A stretch of DNA of 8,762 bases from Burkholderiales bacterium (GCA_027457185.1 DAIDTN010000251.1:1-8762); one strand, 5' to 3'; counted from the first letter of the stretch, positions 1 to 5,986 are shown. Notes: generated by a model from the sequence alone, not told the origin. Translations and numbers: made by a program.

Positions 1-420
1 CTCCTCTTCCGTGAGGCCGATGTCCTCCTTCGGCACGCCGCCGTTCTTGCACGCCACCGAGGTCACCTCCAGGCCATGGCTCTCGAGAATGGCGCTGAAC
101 ACGCGTGCCAGATCGACGAAGCTGATGCACATGGCGATGCCCACCTTGCGAAACTCCATTTTTTTAGCAAACTGGCAGATCTCCTCGACCCGCGTCCATT
201 TGCAGTAGCCTTCGCTCTCGACCACCGCCGCCGTGTGCGCGATGCGCAGGGTGAACGCATCGCGATAAGGTTCCCATGCCGCGGCGACCCCTTCGGGGTC
301 CACTTTGGACGGGCAGAACGCGGGGCCGCGCTCCCCGCCTTCTCCCTGGCGGCACGCGCGCACCGTGCTCGGGCAATAGGCGCAGCCCGGGGTTTCGTAG
401 CCGCTGATGTCTTGGCTCAT
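1..420 (-). CDS. DUF1847 family cysteine-rich (putative metal-binding) protein, C-terminus cut by window edge
   Basis: The reverse strand reads open from an ATG at 418-420 to the window edge: 140 codons, no stop, so the C-terminus lies outside. The N-terminus has a cysteine cluster, C13-x2-C16-x6-C23-x12-C36 (GCAYCPS, RACRQG, FCPS), which could bind a metal. Residues 94-99 (GIAMCI) and 121-128 (SVACKNGG), followed by a KEDIGL segment, match the conserved core of DUF1847 as I know it. Other cysteines are C73, C82, C98 and C124. No signal peptide or membrane segment is seen. The start is supported by GGAG (complement of 429-432) eight bases upstream. The gene diverges from the coxD-like gene with a 242-nt gap. 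The function of the family is not established; zinc or iron-sulfur binding is inferred from the cysteines only. Family assignment is fairly secure, role unknown. Confidence 0.8.
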   Translation of the reverse strand, partial: MSQDISGYETPGCAYCPSTVRACRQGEGGERGPAFCPSKVDPEGVAAAWEPYRDAFTLRIAHTAAVVESEGYCKWTRVEEICQFAKKMEFRKVGIAMCISFVDLARVFSAILESHGLEVTSVACKNGGVPKEDIGLTEEE

Positions 421-491
421 CTGAGGTTCTCCGTATGGATTTCGGCGAGGTGCCTTGAGCGGCGCTCCGGCAGTGGCGCAGCAATGTGCAT

Positions 492-520
492 AGGTTACGC
501 CGCTTCGCATTGGACTTCAA
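492..520 (-). promoter_or_regulatory. Candidate sigma70 promoter for the DUF1847 gene
   Basis: On the minus strand a TTGAAG hexamer (complement of 515-520) is followed after exactly 17 nt by TAACCT (complement of 492-497). The -35 matches consensus at 4 of 6 positions and the -10 at 3 of 6, including its first two and last bases. This would give a leader of roughly 65 nt before the start at 420. It is a pattern match only. Confidence 0.3.
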
Positions 521-609
521 TTCGCGCGACGCTGTGCGTGCTGCATTTTTCAACACTGCGCCAGGAGCTGGAGCCGCCAAAATTGCGCTGAACGCCGTCG
601 GCGCAAAGG

Positions 610-617
610 TATAAAAT
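610..617 (+). promoter_or_regulatory. Candidate -10 element for the coxD-malonyl-CoA decarboxylase unit
   Basis: TATAAAAT lies about 45 nt upstream of the coxD-like ATG, in the gap between the divergent genes. No good -35 is found at 16-18 nt (CTGAAC at 588-593 matches only 3 of 6), so the promoter may need an activator. A short inverted repeat, TTGCGC at 583-588 and GCGCAA at 601-606, sits directly upstream of the -10 and could be an operator. Confidence 0.4.
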
Positions 618-662
618 TCCGGTTCGCTTTTTTCAATCGCACGTCCCTTTGCATTGAGACCA

Positions 663-1577
663 ATGATCAAACTGCCGAAGTCGATAGACGATACCGCGGC
701 GCTGCTGGCGCGCGCCGACTACGTGGCCGAGCGCAGCCTCGCCACCGCGCTGTTCCTCGCCCTGAAAATGGAGCGGCCGCTGTTTCTCGAGGGCGAGGCC
801 GGTGTCGGCAAGACCGAGATCGCGAAAGTGCTCGCGAGCACCCTCGGGCGCAAACTGGTGCGGCTGCAGTGCTACGAGGGACTGGATATCTCATCGGCGG
901 TATACGAATGGAATTACCCGCGGCAGATGATAGAAATCCGCTTGGCGGAAGCGGTCGGCAAGGCAGACCGCAAGAAGCTCGGTCATGACATATTTTCCGC
1001 AGAGTTCCTGATCAAACGGCCCTTGCTGCAGGCGCTGGAAGCAGGTGCTGACGGCGCGGCGCCAGTGCTGCTGATCGACGAGCTCGACCGTACCGACGAA
1101 CCGTTCGAGGCCTATCTGTTGGAAGTGCTGTCCGACTACCAGGTGAGCATTCCCGAACTCGGCACGATCATGGCGGTCAATCCGCCGATCGTGATCATCA
1201 CCTCCAACCGCACGCGCGAGATCCACGACGCGGTCAAACGCCGCTGCCTGTATCACTGGGTGGATTATCCGGACGCGGCGCGCGAACTCGACATCCTGCG
1301 GCGCAAGGTCCCGGGCGCGGCGGAACGCCTGTCGCTGGAGATCGTCGCCTTCGTACAGCGGCTGCGCAAGATGGATTTGTTCAAACTTCCCGGCGTTGCC
1401 GAAACCATCGATTGGACCAAGGCGCTGATGGCGCTGGACAAGCTCGCCCTCGATCCGGACACGGTCAACGACACCTTGGGCGCCCTGCTCAAGTACCAGG
1501 ACGACATCGGCCGCGTGCGCGGCAGCGAAGCCGAGCGGCTGCTGTCCGAGGTCAAGGCGGAGATCGCGGCCGCCTGA
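663..1577 (+). CDS. coxD: CoxD-like MoxR-family AAA+ ATPase
   Basis: A 304-residue AAA+ ATPase of the MoxR group, close to CoxD. In the CO dehydrogenase system CoxD is a membrane-associated AAA+ chaperone implicated in maturation of the CuSMo active site. Visible motifs: Walker A GEAGVGKT (44-51), Walker B VLLIDE (135-140), sensor 1 around ITSNRTRE (179-186, N182), and candidate arginine-finger residues R193/R194 in AVKRRC. The stretch LQCYEGLD (68-75) followed by YEWNYPRQ (81-88) is typical of the CoxD-type branch. Length is normal for the family and no membrane segment is seen. The ATG at 663 is preferred; an in-frame TTG at 654 would add three residues. The ribosome site is weak (GAGA at 656-659). 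MoxR proteins usually work with a VWA-domain partner; the likely partner is the CoxE-like gene at 6098, unusually far away. A malonyl-CoA decarboxylase gene follows after 21 nt. Family call firm; the exact client enzyme is unknown. Confidence 0.85.
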   Translation: MIKLPKSIDDTAALLARADYVAERSLATALFLALKMERPLFLEGEAGVGKTEIAKVLASTLGRKLVRLQCYEGLDISSAVYEWNYPRQMIEIRLAEAVGKADRKKLGHDIFSAEFLIKRPLLQALEAGADGAAPVLLIDELDRTDEPFEAYLLEVLSDYQVSIPELGTIMAVNPPIVIITSNRTREIHDAVKRRCLYHWVDYPDAARELDILRRKVPGAAERLSLEIVAFVQRLRKMDLFKLPGVAETIDWTKALMALDKLALDPDTVNDTLGALLKYQDDIGRVRGSEAERLLSEVKAEIAAA

Positions 1578-1598
1578 GGCGATAGCACGCGCACGCTC

Positions 1599-2918
1599 AT
1601 GGAATCCCCGGCGTTCATCAAACGCTTGTTCGCCAAGGCTCCGATTGCGGGCAGCAAGGCAGACCGGCATACGCGCAAGACCGTGGCCCTGTGCCATGCC
1701 CTGCTGTCCGAGCGCGGCGAGGCCTCCGGCGCCGCGCTCGCGCGCCAGGCGCTCGCAGCCTACGGCGAGCTCTCCGGCCCGGCGCTGAAGGCGTTTTTCG
1801 ATGTCCTTGCGCAGGAATTTTCCCCGGACCCGCAAGCGGTGGAAAAGGCCGCCGGCGCGTACCGGCAGGACGCCTCACAGGTCAATCTGATCCGGCTGCA
1901 GCAGGTGGTCGAGTCGCCGCGGCAAGAGCTGTTCCGCCGCTTCAATCTTGCTGTTGGCGGGACTGCGGCCCTGGTGGAGATGCGCCGGCGCGTGTTGCGC
2001 GAGCAGCGCACGCAACCGCACTGGGCCGGCATCGACGCCGATCTGGCCCACCTGCTCGGCTCCTGGTTCAACCGCGGCTTCCTCTCGCTGCAGCGCATCG
2101 ACTGGCGCACGCCGGCGCTGGTGCTGGAAAAACTCATGCAATACGAGGCCGTGCACGAAATCCAGGGCTGGCGCGACCTGCGCCGCTGCCTGCAATCAGA
2201 CCGCCGCTGTTACGCTTTTTTCCATCCCGCCCTGCCCGACGAGCCCATCATATTCATCGAGGTCGCGCTTACCAAAGGCATGAGCGCCCAGGTGCAGCCG
2301 CTGCTCGACCCCGACTCGCCAGTGGTCGACGCCGCGGGCGCGGACGCCGCAATTTTCTACTCCATCACCAACTGCCAGGAAGGCTTGCGCGGCATCTCTT
2401 TCGGCAATTTCCTGATCAAGCAGGTGGCGCAGGACCTGGGGCGCGAATTCCCGCGCCTGAAAACGTTCGCCACGCTGTCGCCGATACCGGGATTCCGCAA
2501 CTGGCTCGCCGCAACCGCCGCCGCGCACTCCGAGCTGACCGAACTGGCCGGCGCACTGGCGGCAGAAGACTGGTTCCGGCGCGCCGGGCCGGGAACGCGC
2601 ACGCGGACCGAATTGATGCGGCTGTGCGCGTACTATCTGCAGCACGCCAAGAGCGACAATGACCCGGCCGATGCGGTGGCGCGTTTCCACCTGGGCAACG
2701 GCGCGCGCATGGAACGCCTCAACTGGCTCGCCGACCTGTCCGAAACGGGCATGGCGCGCTCGGCTGGCATGATGGTCAATTACGTCTACCGCCTGAAGGA
2801 CGTCGAGCGCAATCACGAGGCCTATGCGAAGGCGCACCTGGTCGTCGCCTCGCCGGGACTGTCGCTGCTCGCGCGCGAGTGCCTGCTGGCGCGCGCCGCG
2901 GCCGGGCGCAGGGGATGA
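1599..2918 (+). CDS. Malonyl-CoA decarboxylase (MCD family)
   Basis: A 439-residue protein that should convert malonyl-CoA to acetyl-CoA and CO2. The first ~190 residues are the helical N-terminal region of the family. The C-terminal catalytic part has a GNAT-like fold in solved homologues. Conserved blocks: HPALPDEPIIFIEVAL (209-224), FYSITNCQEGLRGISFGNFL (253-272), TLSPIPGF (292-299), FHLGNGARMERLNW (363-376) and NYVYRL (394-399). By comparison with the human enzyme, H364 and S255 are the likely catalytic residues and Y395/Y397 the conserved tyrosine region. These positional assignments are from memory of the family. Length and blocks are complete, with no frameshift. The start ATG at 1599 has only a distant GAGG as ribosome site, so translation may depend on the upstream gene. 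No malonyl-CoA synthetase (MatB) or malonate transporter is beside it, unlike the rhizobial mat operon, where the homologue is called matA. Probably cotranscribed with coxD. Confidence 0.93.
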   Translation: MESPAFIKRLFAKAPIAGSKADRHTRKTVALCHALLSERGEASGAALARQALAAYGELSGPALKAFFDVLAQEFSPDPQAVEKAAGAYRQDASQVNLIRLQQVVESPRQELFRRFNLAVGGTAALVEMRRRVLREQRTQPHWAGIDADLAHLLGSWFNRGFLSLQRIDWRTPALVLEKLMQYEAVHEIQGWRDLRRCLQSDRRCYAFFHPALPDEPIIFIEVALTKGMSAQVQPLLDPDSPVVDAAGADAAIFYSITNCQEGLRGISFGNFLIKQVAQDLGREFPRLKTFATLSPIPGFRNWLAATAAAHSELTELAGALAAEDWFRRAGPGTRTRTELMRLCAYYLQHAKSDNDPADAVARFHLGNGARMERLNWLADLSETGMARSAGMMVNYVYRLKDVERNHEAYAKAHLVVASPGLSLLARECLLARAAAGRRG

Positions 2919-2992
2919 GCGCGGCCCCGTTGTCATAGAGCTTCGACATCGCGCAGGCGACAACTCCCCGCACCGCCCTTGTTGTTAACAAT

Positions 2993-3043
2993 AACCGCGT
3001 TTTCTGCGCGTATGCGCTTTTCATCCGCGCAGAAAACGCGGTT
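2993..3043 (+). repeat. 51-nt hairpin, unit 1 (18-bp perfect stem)
   Basis: The left arm AACCGCGTTTTCTGCGCG (2993-3010) and right arm 3026-3043 are perfect reverse complements over 18 bp. Two more pairs form beyond one G.A mismatch, giving 21-nt arms around a 9-nt loop. The core ATGCGCTTTTCATCCG (3012-3027) recurs in the second hairpin on the opposite strand with 14 of 16 bases matching. Confidence 0.9.
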
Positions 3044-3044
3044 G

Positions 3045-3059
3045 GCGCGCGCAGCGCGC
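3045..3059 (+). repeat. Short GC hairpin, unit 1
   Basis: GCGCGC (3045-3050), loop GCA, GCGCGC (3054-3059), followed by AA. It starts one base after the 51-nt hairpin, the same spacing as in unit 2. Taken alone it would be unremarkable in GC-rich DNA; its matched position in both units is what makes it worth listing. Confidence 0.55.
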
Positions 3060-3122
3060 AATGGCCGCGATGTCGGCACCAATCGACGTAGTACGACTCA
3101 TCGAGTTGCAGCAATCGAACTT

Positions 3123-3146
3123 GCGCGGACGGCGCCCCGTCCGCGC
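3123..3146 (-). repeat. Short GC hairpin, unit 2 (10-bp perfect stem)
   Basis: GCGCGGACGG (3123-3132) and CCGTCCGCGC (3137-3146) pair perfectly around the tetraloop CGCC. On the minus strand it follows the 51-nt hairpin after one base and is followed by AA, mirroring unit 1. There is no T-run on either side, so it is not a standard intrinsic terminator. Confidence 0.8.
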
Positions 3147-3147
3147 G

Positions 3148-3198
3148 GATCGCCGATTGCGTACGGATAAAAAGCACATCCGTGCGCTATCGGCGATC
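3148..3198 (-). repeat. 51-nt hairpin, unit 2 (21-nt arms)
   Basis: Arms 3148-3168 and 3178-3198 pair at 19 of 21 positions by Watson-Crick rules, plus one G.T and one T.T, around a 9-nt loop (AAAAAGCAC). It is the same length and layout as the hairpin at 2993-3043. Aligned without gaps in inverted orientation, 30 of 51 bases match, 18 of 22 in the core. On the plus strand TATAAAAT follows at 3202-3209; this resembles a -10 box but leads to no plus-strand gene. Confidence 0.9.
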
Positions 3199-3269
3199 TT
3201 GTATAAAATCCCCACACTACGGTCGGTGTTAACCAGAATCGTCAGCGAAAGGCGCCGTAGATAACCGGT

Positions 3270-4517
3270 CTAGTCCAGCCTCGGCTTGATGCCCTTGATG
3301 TCATCGAAGGAAACGACGCCCAGTAGGCGCTCGTCATTGTCGGTGACCGGGATGGCGCGAAGGCCGTAGCGCCCGATCATGTCCACCGCGTCCTGCAGCG
3401 TATCATCCGGATTCAGAGAGATCACGTTGTCGGTCATGATGTCCCCGATCATCTGTTCCGGCTCCGCCACGATCAATTGGCGCAGATCGACCACGCCGCG
3501 CAAGGTATTCGTCGCGTCCGTGACATAGACATACATGGTCACGTCCATTCTGCGCGCGATTTCGCGGTAGTCGCTCAGCGCTTCCCTGGCCCGGGTCGGT
3601 TCGGGCATTTTGACGTACTGCTGCGTGGCGAACAGCAGGACATTCTCGTCGTGGCCCTCGATGATCTGCTGCACCATCGGCGCACTGTCCTTGTCGATCA
3701 GCTTGAGGATTGCGTCGGCTTCCGCGGTCGGCAGGATCGCCAGGATGTCGGCCGCCTGCGCCGGGCTCATCTCGTTGATGAGCTTGGCGGCGGCCTCCCT
3801 TTTCATTGCGCTGATGAGCTCGCGCTGCACCCGCGGCTCGACTTCCTCCAGGGTGTCGGACGCGTGCTCGGGTTCGAGCTCGCTGAAAATGGCCATGCGC
3901 TGCTGGCTGTCGAGCTCTTCCAGGATGTCGGCCAGGTCGACCGGATGAATGTCGTGCAGCTTTTCCTTCAGCACCTTCAGCTTGACGCTGCCGGAAAAAC
4001 TGCCGATATGTTCCGGCAGGGGCTGAACGTACATCCACGACACGGTCGCCATTTCATTGTGCGCGACCATGAAACTTGCCAATTTTTTGAGCCCCAGCCG
4101 CCGCAGCAGGCGATAGCGGCTGAAATCCACTTCGCTGGCATAGAGCCTGCCGTTTTGGAGCACCAGCTTGACGTCGTAGACGACCTCCACTTCGTGATCG
4201 TCCATATCCAGGATCTTCTTGTCGAGGATGTGATCCTTGAGCAGAATCGAGCCCGCTGGCGGCGCCTTCTCGTAGTCGGCGGCATTCGCCACATCGGCCA
4301 CGATCTCGGTATTCGAAATCAGGGCGATCCTGTCCCAGGGCAGCAATAGCGCCGGATAGCCGAAGGAACGGCTTACGATCAGATGGGTGACTTCCGGAAT
4401 CCTGCCGGTTTCGACGATCACCAGATCGTCCAGCCGGCCGATTCTCTCGGACTTGAGATACACCCTGCGGCCCAGTATCTCCCCCAGGAAAAACTCGTGC
4501 TCGAGTGCGGCGACCAT
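3270..4517 (-). CDS. PRC-barrel / MgtE N-domain / tandem CBS protein, no membrane domain (putative Mg2+ sensor)
   Basis: A 415-residue soluble protein. Residues 10-68 form a PRC-barrel-like segment (LGEILGRRVY to LLPWDRIAL), with a second similar stretch at 89-141. Residues about 186-288 are the MgtE N-terminal superhelical domain (IHPVDLADILEEL, then repeated SELEPEHASD and NEMSPAQAADIL turns). Two CBS domains follow at about 298-354 and 356-411 (DIMTDNVISLNPDDTL, LRAIPVTDNDERLLGVV). In MgtE these cytosolic domains bind Mg2+ and close the channel. Here the C-terminal membrane domain is absent and the protein ends right after the second CBS. It is therefore a sensor or regulator rather than a transporter by itself. 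The ATG at 4515-4517 is backed by a strong GAGGGAGAG eight bases upstream. It is last in a three-gene operon with the NRAMP-type transporter and a 57-residue membrane protein. Domain calls are firm; Mg2+ sensing of the partner is inferred. A bare MgtE annotation would mislead. Confidence 0.88.
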   Translation of the reverse strand: MVAALEHEFFLGEILGRRVYLKSERIGRLDDLVIVETGRIPEVTHLIVSRSFGYPALLLPWDRIALISNTEIVADVANAADYEKAPPAGSILLKDHILDKKILDMDDHEVEVVYDVKLVLQNGRLYASEVDFSRYRLLRRLGLKKLASFMVAHNEMATVSWMYVQPLPEHIGSFSGSVKLKVLKEKLHDIHPVDLADILEELDSQQRMAIFSELEPEHASDTLEEVEPRVQRELISAMKREAAAKLINEMSPAQAADILAILPTAEADAILKLIDKDSAPMVQQIIEGHDENVLLFATQQYVKMPEPTRAREALSDYREIARRMDVTMYVYVTDATNTLRGVVDLRQLIVAEPEQMIGDIMTDNVISLNPDDTLQDAVDMIGRYGLRAIPVTDNDERLLGVVSFDDIKGIKPRLD

Positions 4518-4530
4518 CGCTGGCTCTCCC

Positions 4531-4704
4531 TCAGCTCAACAGCAGAACGAATTTGTATGCCATCAGACACACCAGGAACAGAAGATAGACGCGCAGGAAC
4601 AGCAGCGCGGCCCTTACGCCGCGCGACATGTGGATGCGCGGCTCGCGATAGCGCTGGTTGATTTCCCCGATCTTGCGAAACAGGCGTTTCAGGCTGGCGC
4701 GCAT
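4531..4704 (-). CDS. Small single-span membrane protein, 57 residues, between NRAMP and MgtE-N/CBS genes
   Basis: A short gene that automated calling could miss. It starts at the ATG 4702-4704 and ends with TGA at 4531-4533. The first 31 residues are strongly basic (K6, R7, R10, K11, R18, R20, R23, R29, R31). Residues about 33-56 form one hydrophobic helix (AALLFLRVYLLFLVCLMAY and beyond), so the predicted topology is N-terminus inside by the positive-inside rule. A good ribosome site, AGGGGG, lies about 11 bases upstream and overlaps the stop codon of the transporter gene. Gaps of 13 nt on both sides place it tightly inside the operon, which suggests translational coupling. I do not recognise a named family. 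Context suggests an accessory subunit that links the transporter to the cytosolic sensor, but the sequence does not prove this. Confidence that it is a real gene is good. Confidence 0.75.
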   Translation of the reverse strand: MRASLKRLFRKIGEINQRYREPRIHMSRGVRAALLFLRVYLLFLVCLMAYKFVLLLS

Positions 4705-4717
4705 GGCCGCGTACCCC

Positions 4718-5986
4718 CTACTGGAACAGGTTCGGGAACATCACGCTGATCCCGTAGAGCGAAGACAGAAGCACGATGGTGACGACGATGAAGCCGCCGA
4801 TCACGTTCTGCCAGGTATTGTTGCAGTAATCGCCCATGGCCTGCCGGTCGTTGAGCAGAAGTATCAGAAATACCAGCGCCGCCGGCAGCAGCGTCACCGC
4901 GATCACCTGGACGAACAGCGTGATCAGCACCAGGGGCGCGCCCGGAATCAGCACTACCAGGCCGGAGGTGATCAGGGTGAAGAAATCGCTGGCGTAAAAC
5001 CCCGGTGCCTGCTTGATGTTCTGGTTGAGCGAGTGCGCCCAGCCGAATATTTCACCGAACGCCCAGGAACTCGCGAGCGAGATGCAGATGGCGCCGAGCA
5101 GGCCGGCATCGAACAGGCCGATCGCCATGAAAGTGCCGACATAGCGGTCGGTTTTCATCAACTGCTCGGCCGCCTGCCCGGCACTTTCGATATCGACTCC
5201 GTTCAGGATCGTGCCGGTAACAATGACGATGAAAATCGCCACCACGACGGTGAGCGCAGATCCTAGCAGGGTATCGAATTTTCCCCAGGGAATGTCCTTC
5301 TCCTGCATGCCCTTGTCCACCACCGCGCTTTGCTGAAAAAACAGCATCCACGGCGCGATAGTGGTGCCGATGTTGGCCATGAGAAAGAAAAACAGCTGCG
5401 CGTTGAAACCCCCGGCAAAGTTCGGGATCAGGCCCTGTTTGAGAATGTCCGCAACCGACGGATGGATCATGAAGGCGCCCGGAATATAGATCAGATTCAG
5501 GGCGCAGAACAGGAGCGCGATTTTCTCCCAGGTCCAGTAGCGGCCGTTCAGGACGATGATCGCCATCAACAGGACCACGCCGGTGACCGTCAGCCAGGGC
5601 GGCACGCCGAAGATATTGAGGGCGGCGGTCATACCGATGAATTCCGTGACCAGCGTCAGCCAATCGACCAGCATCAGGTCGACCAGAGAGAACCAGCCCC
5701 AGAACGCGCCGAAGCCGTCGAAAATCGCCTCCGCGTGGCCGCGCTTGGTGACCGCGCCCAGGCGCACCGTCATCTCCTGCACGTAATAGGCAACGGGGAT
5801 CAGCAACAGCAAGAACCAGATCAGGTGGTAGCCGTACTTGGCGCCTGTGGCCGCATAGGTGGTGATACCGCCGGCATCGTTGTCGGCGACCATCACCACG
5901 ATGCCGGGGCCCGCGATGACCAGATAGAGCTGGATCGCCTTCCACATTTTGCGCAGCTTGTAATACAGCTTCGAGAAGAAATTCAT
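4718..5986 (-). CDS. NRAMP-fold (SLC11-like) divalent cation transporter, variant metal site; possible NRMT-type Mg2+ transporter
   Basis: A 422-residue polytopic membrane protein with about 11 hydrophobic segments and the NRAMP pattern. Helix 1 starts GPGIVVMVADNDAGG (26-40), followed by the GAKYGYHLIW and QEMTVRLG blocks. Lined up with MntH, the metal-site motif DPGN reads D37-A-G-G, and the helix-6 motif MPH reads A211-P-W. Thus the asparagine and the transition-metal-selective methionine are both gone while the first aspartate stays. Loss of this methionine is the hallmark reported for NRAMP-related Mg2+ transporters (NRMT). With an MgtE-type sensor gene two genes downstream, Mg2+ (possibly Mn2+) is more likely than Fe2+. 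The ATG at 5984-5986 has only a weak AGAG upstream. First gene of a three-gene minus-strand operon, divergent from coxE. The fold is secure; the substrate is inferred. It should not be named mntH without a test. Confidence 0.88.
   Translation of the reverse strand: MNFFSKLYYKLRKMWKAIQLYLVIAGPGIVVMVADNDAGGITTYAATGAKYGYHLIWFLLLLIPVAYYVQEMTVRLGAVTKRGHAEAIFDGFGAFWGWFSLVDLMLVDWLTLVTEFIGMTAALNIFGVPPWLTVTGVVLLMAIIVLNGRYWTWEKIALLFCALNLIYIPGAFMIHPSVADILKQGLIPNFAGGFNAQLFFFLMANIGTTIAPWMLFFQQSAVVDKGMQEKDIPWGKFDTLLGSALTVVVAIFIVIVTGTILNGVDIESAGQAAEQLMKTDRYVGTFMAIGLFDAGLLGAICISLASSWAFGEIFGWAHSLNQNIKQAPGFYASDFFTLITSGLVVLIPGAPLVLITLFVQVIAVTLLPAALVFLILLLNDRQAMGDYCNNTWQNVIGGFIVVTIVLLSSLYGISVMFPNLFQ

Larger units (their letters stand above)
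2993..3198. repeat. REPIN-like inverted pair of two-hairpin units
   Basis: Two related units face each other. Unit 1 (2993-3061, plus strand) is a 51-nt hairpin, one spacer base, a short GC hairpin (3045-3059) and AA. Unit 2 (3198 down to 3121, minus strand) has exactly the same order: 51-nt hairpin, one base, a GC hairpin (3146-3123) and AA. A 59-nt spacer (3062-3120) lies between them. The long hairpins share length and a nearly identical loop but have different stems that still pair. The layout recalls REPINs, which are inverted pairs of REP palindromes, or non-autonomous elements with structured ends. No transposase or RAYT gene is in view, so the family cannot be named. Confidence 0.6.
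2919..3269. other. Convergent intergenic region rich in palindromes, no gene
   Basis: This gap separates the end of the malonyl-CoA decarboxylase gene from the end of the MgtE-N/CBS gene on the other strand. Short open frames cross it on both strands, but none has family resemblance, a convincing start or normal codon use; they are by-products of the palindromes. It holds the inverted hairpin pair described separately. Other elements are a 6-bp inverted repeat GTTGTC/GACAAC (2929-2934, 2959-2964), the palindrome TTGTTAACAA (2982-2991), a second GTTAAC at 3228-3233, and CTACGG/CCGTAG (3217-3222, 3255-3260). No hairpin is followed by a clear T-run, so no classic intrinsic terminator can be named, though the stems could terminate or protect both converging transcripts. 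Confidence 0.8.

Noticed and set aside
164..670. Minus-strand open frame of 168 codons overlapping the DUF1847 gene
   Set aside because: Wrong frame relative to the cysteine motifs of DUF1847, and most of its length is the promoter gap.
891..1835. Minus-strand open frame of 314 codons opposite coxD
   Set aside because: Shadow in GC-rich DNA; the plus-strand frame carries all AAA+ motifs.
2776..3177. Minus-strand open frame of 133 codons across the convergent gap
   Set aside because: It runs through both the end of the decarboxylase gene and the palindromes, has no recognisable domain, and its internal similarity comes from the repeated hairpins.
3123..3198. Intrinsic terminator for the converging genes
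   Set aside because: The stems are strong, but neither strand shows a run of T directly after them; termination by these stems is possible but not supported by the usual signature.
3202..3209. TATAAAAT as a plus-strand promoter
   Set aside because: It points into the 3' end of a minus-strand gene with no plus-strand gene beyond; an antisense or small RNA start cannot be excluded but nothing supports it.
2982..3233. Integron attC-like site (palindromic gap with GTTAAC ends)
   Set aside because: GTTAAC followed by A or C does not fit the GTTRRRY core, no integrase is near, and the flanking genes are ordinary chromosomal genes.
3477..4349. Plus-strand open frame of 290 codons
   Set aside because: Exact antisense shadow of the PRC/MgtE-N/CBS gene; His/Gln/Asp-rich low-complexity product with no family features.
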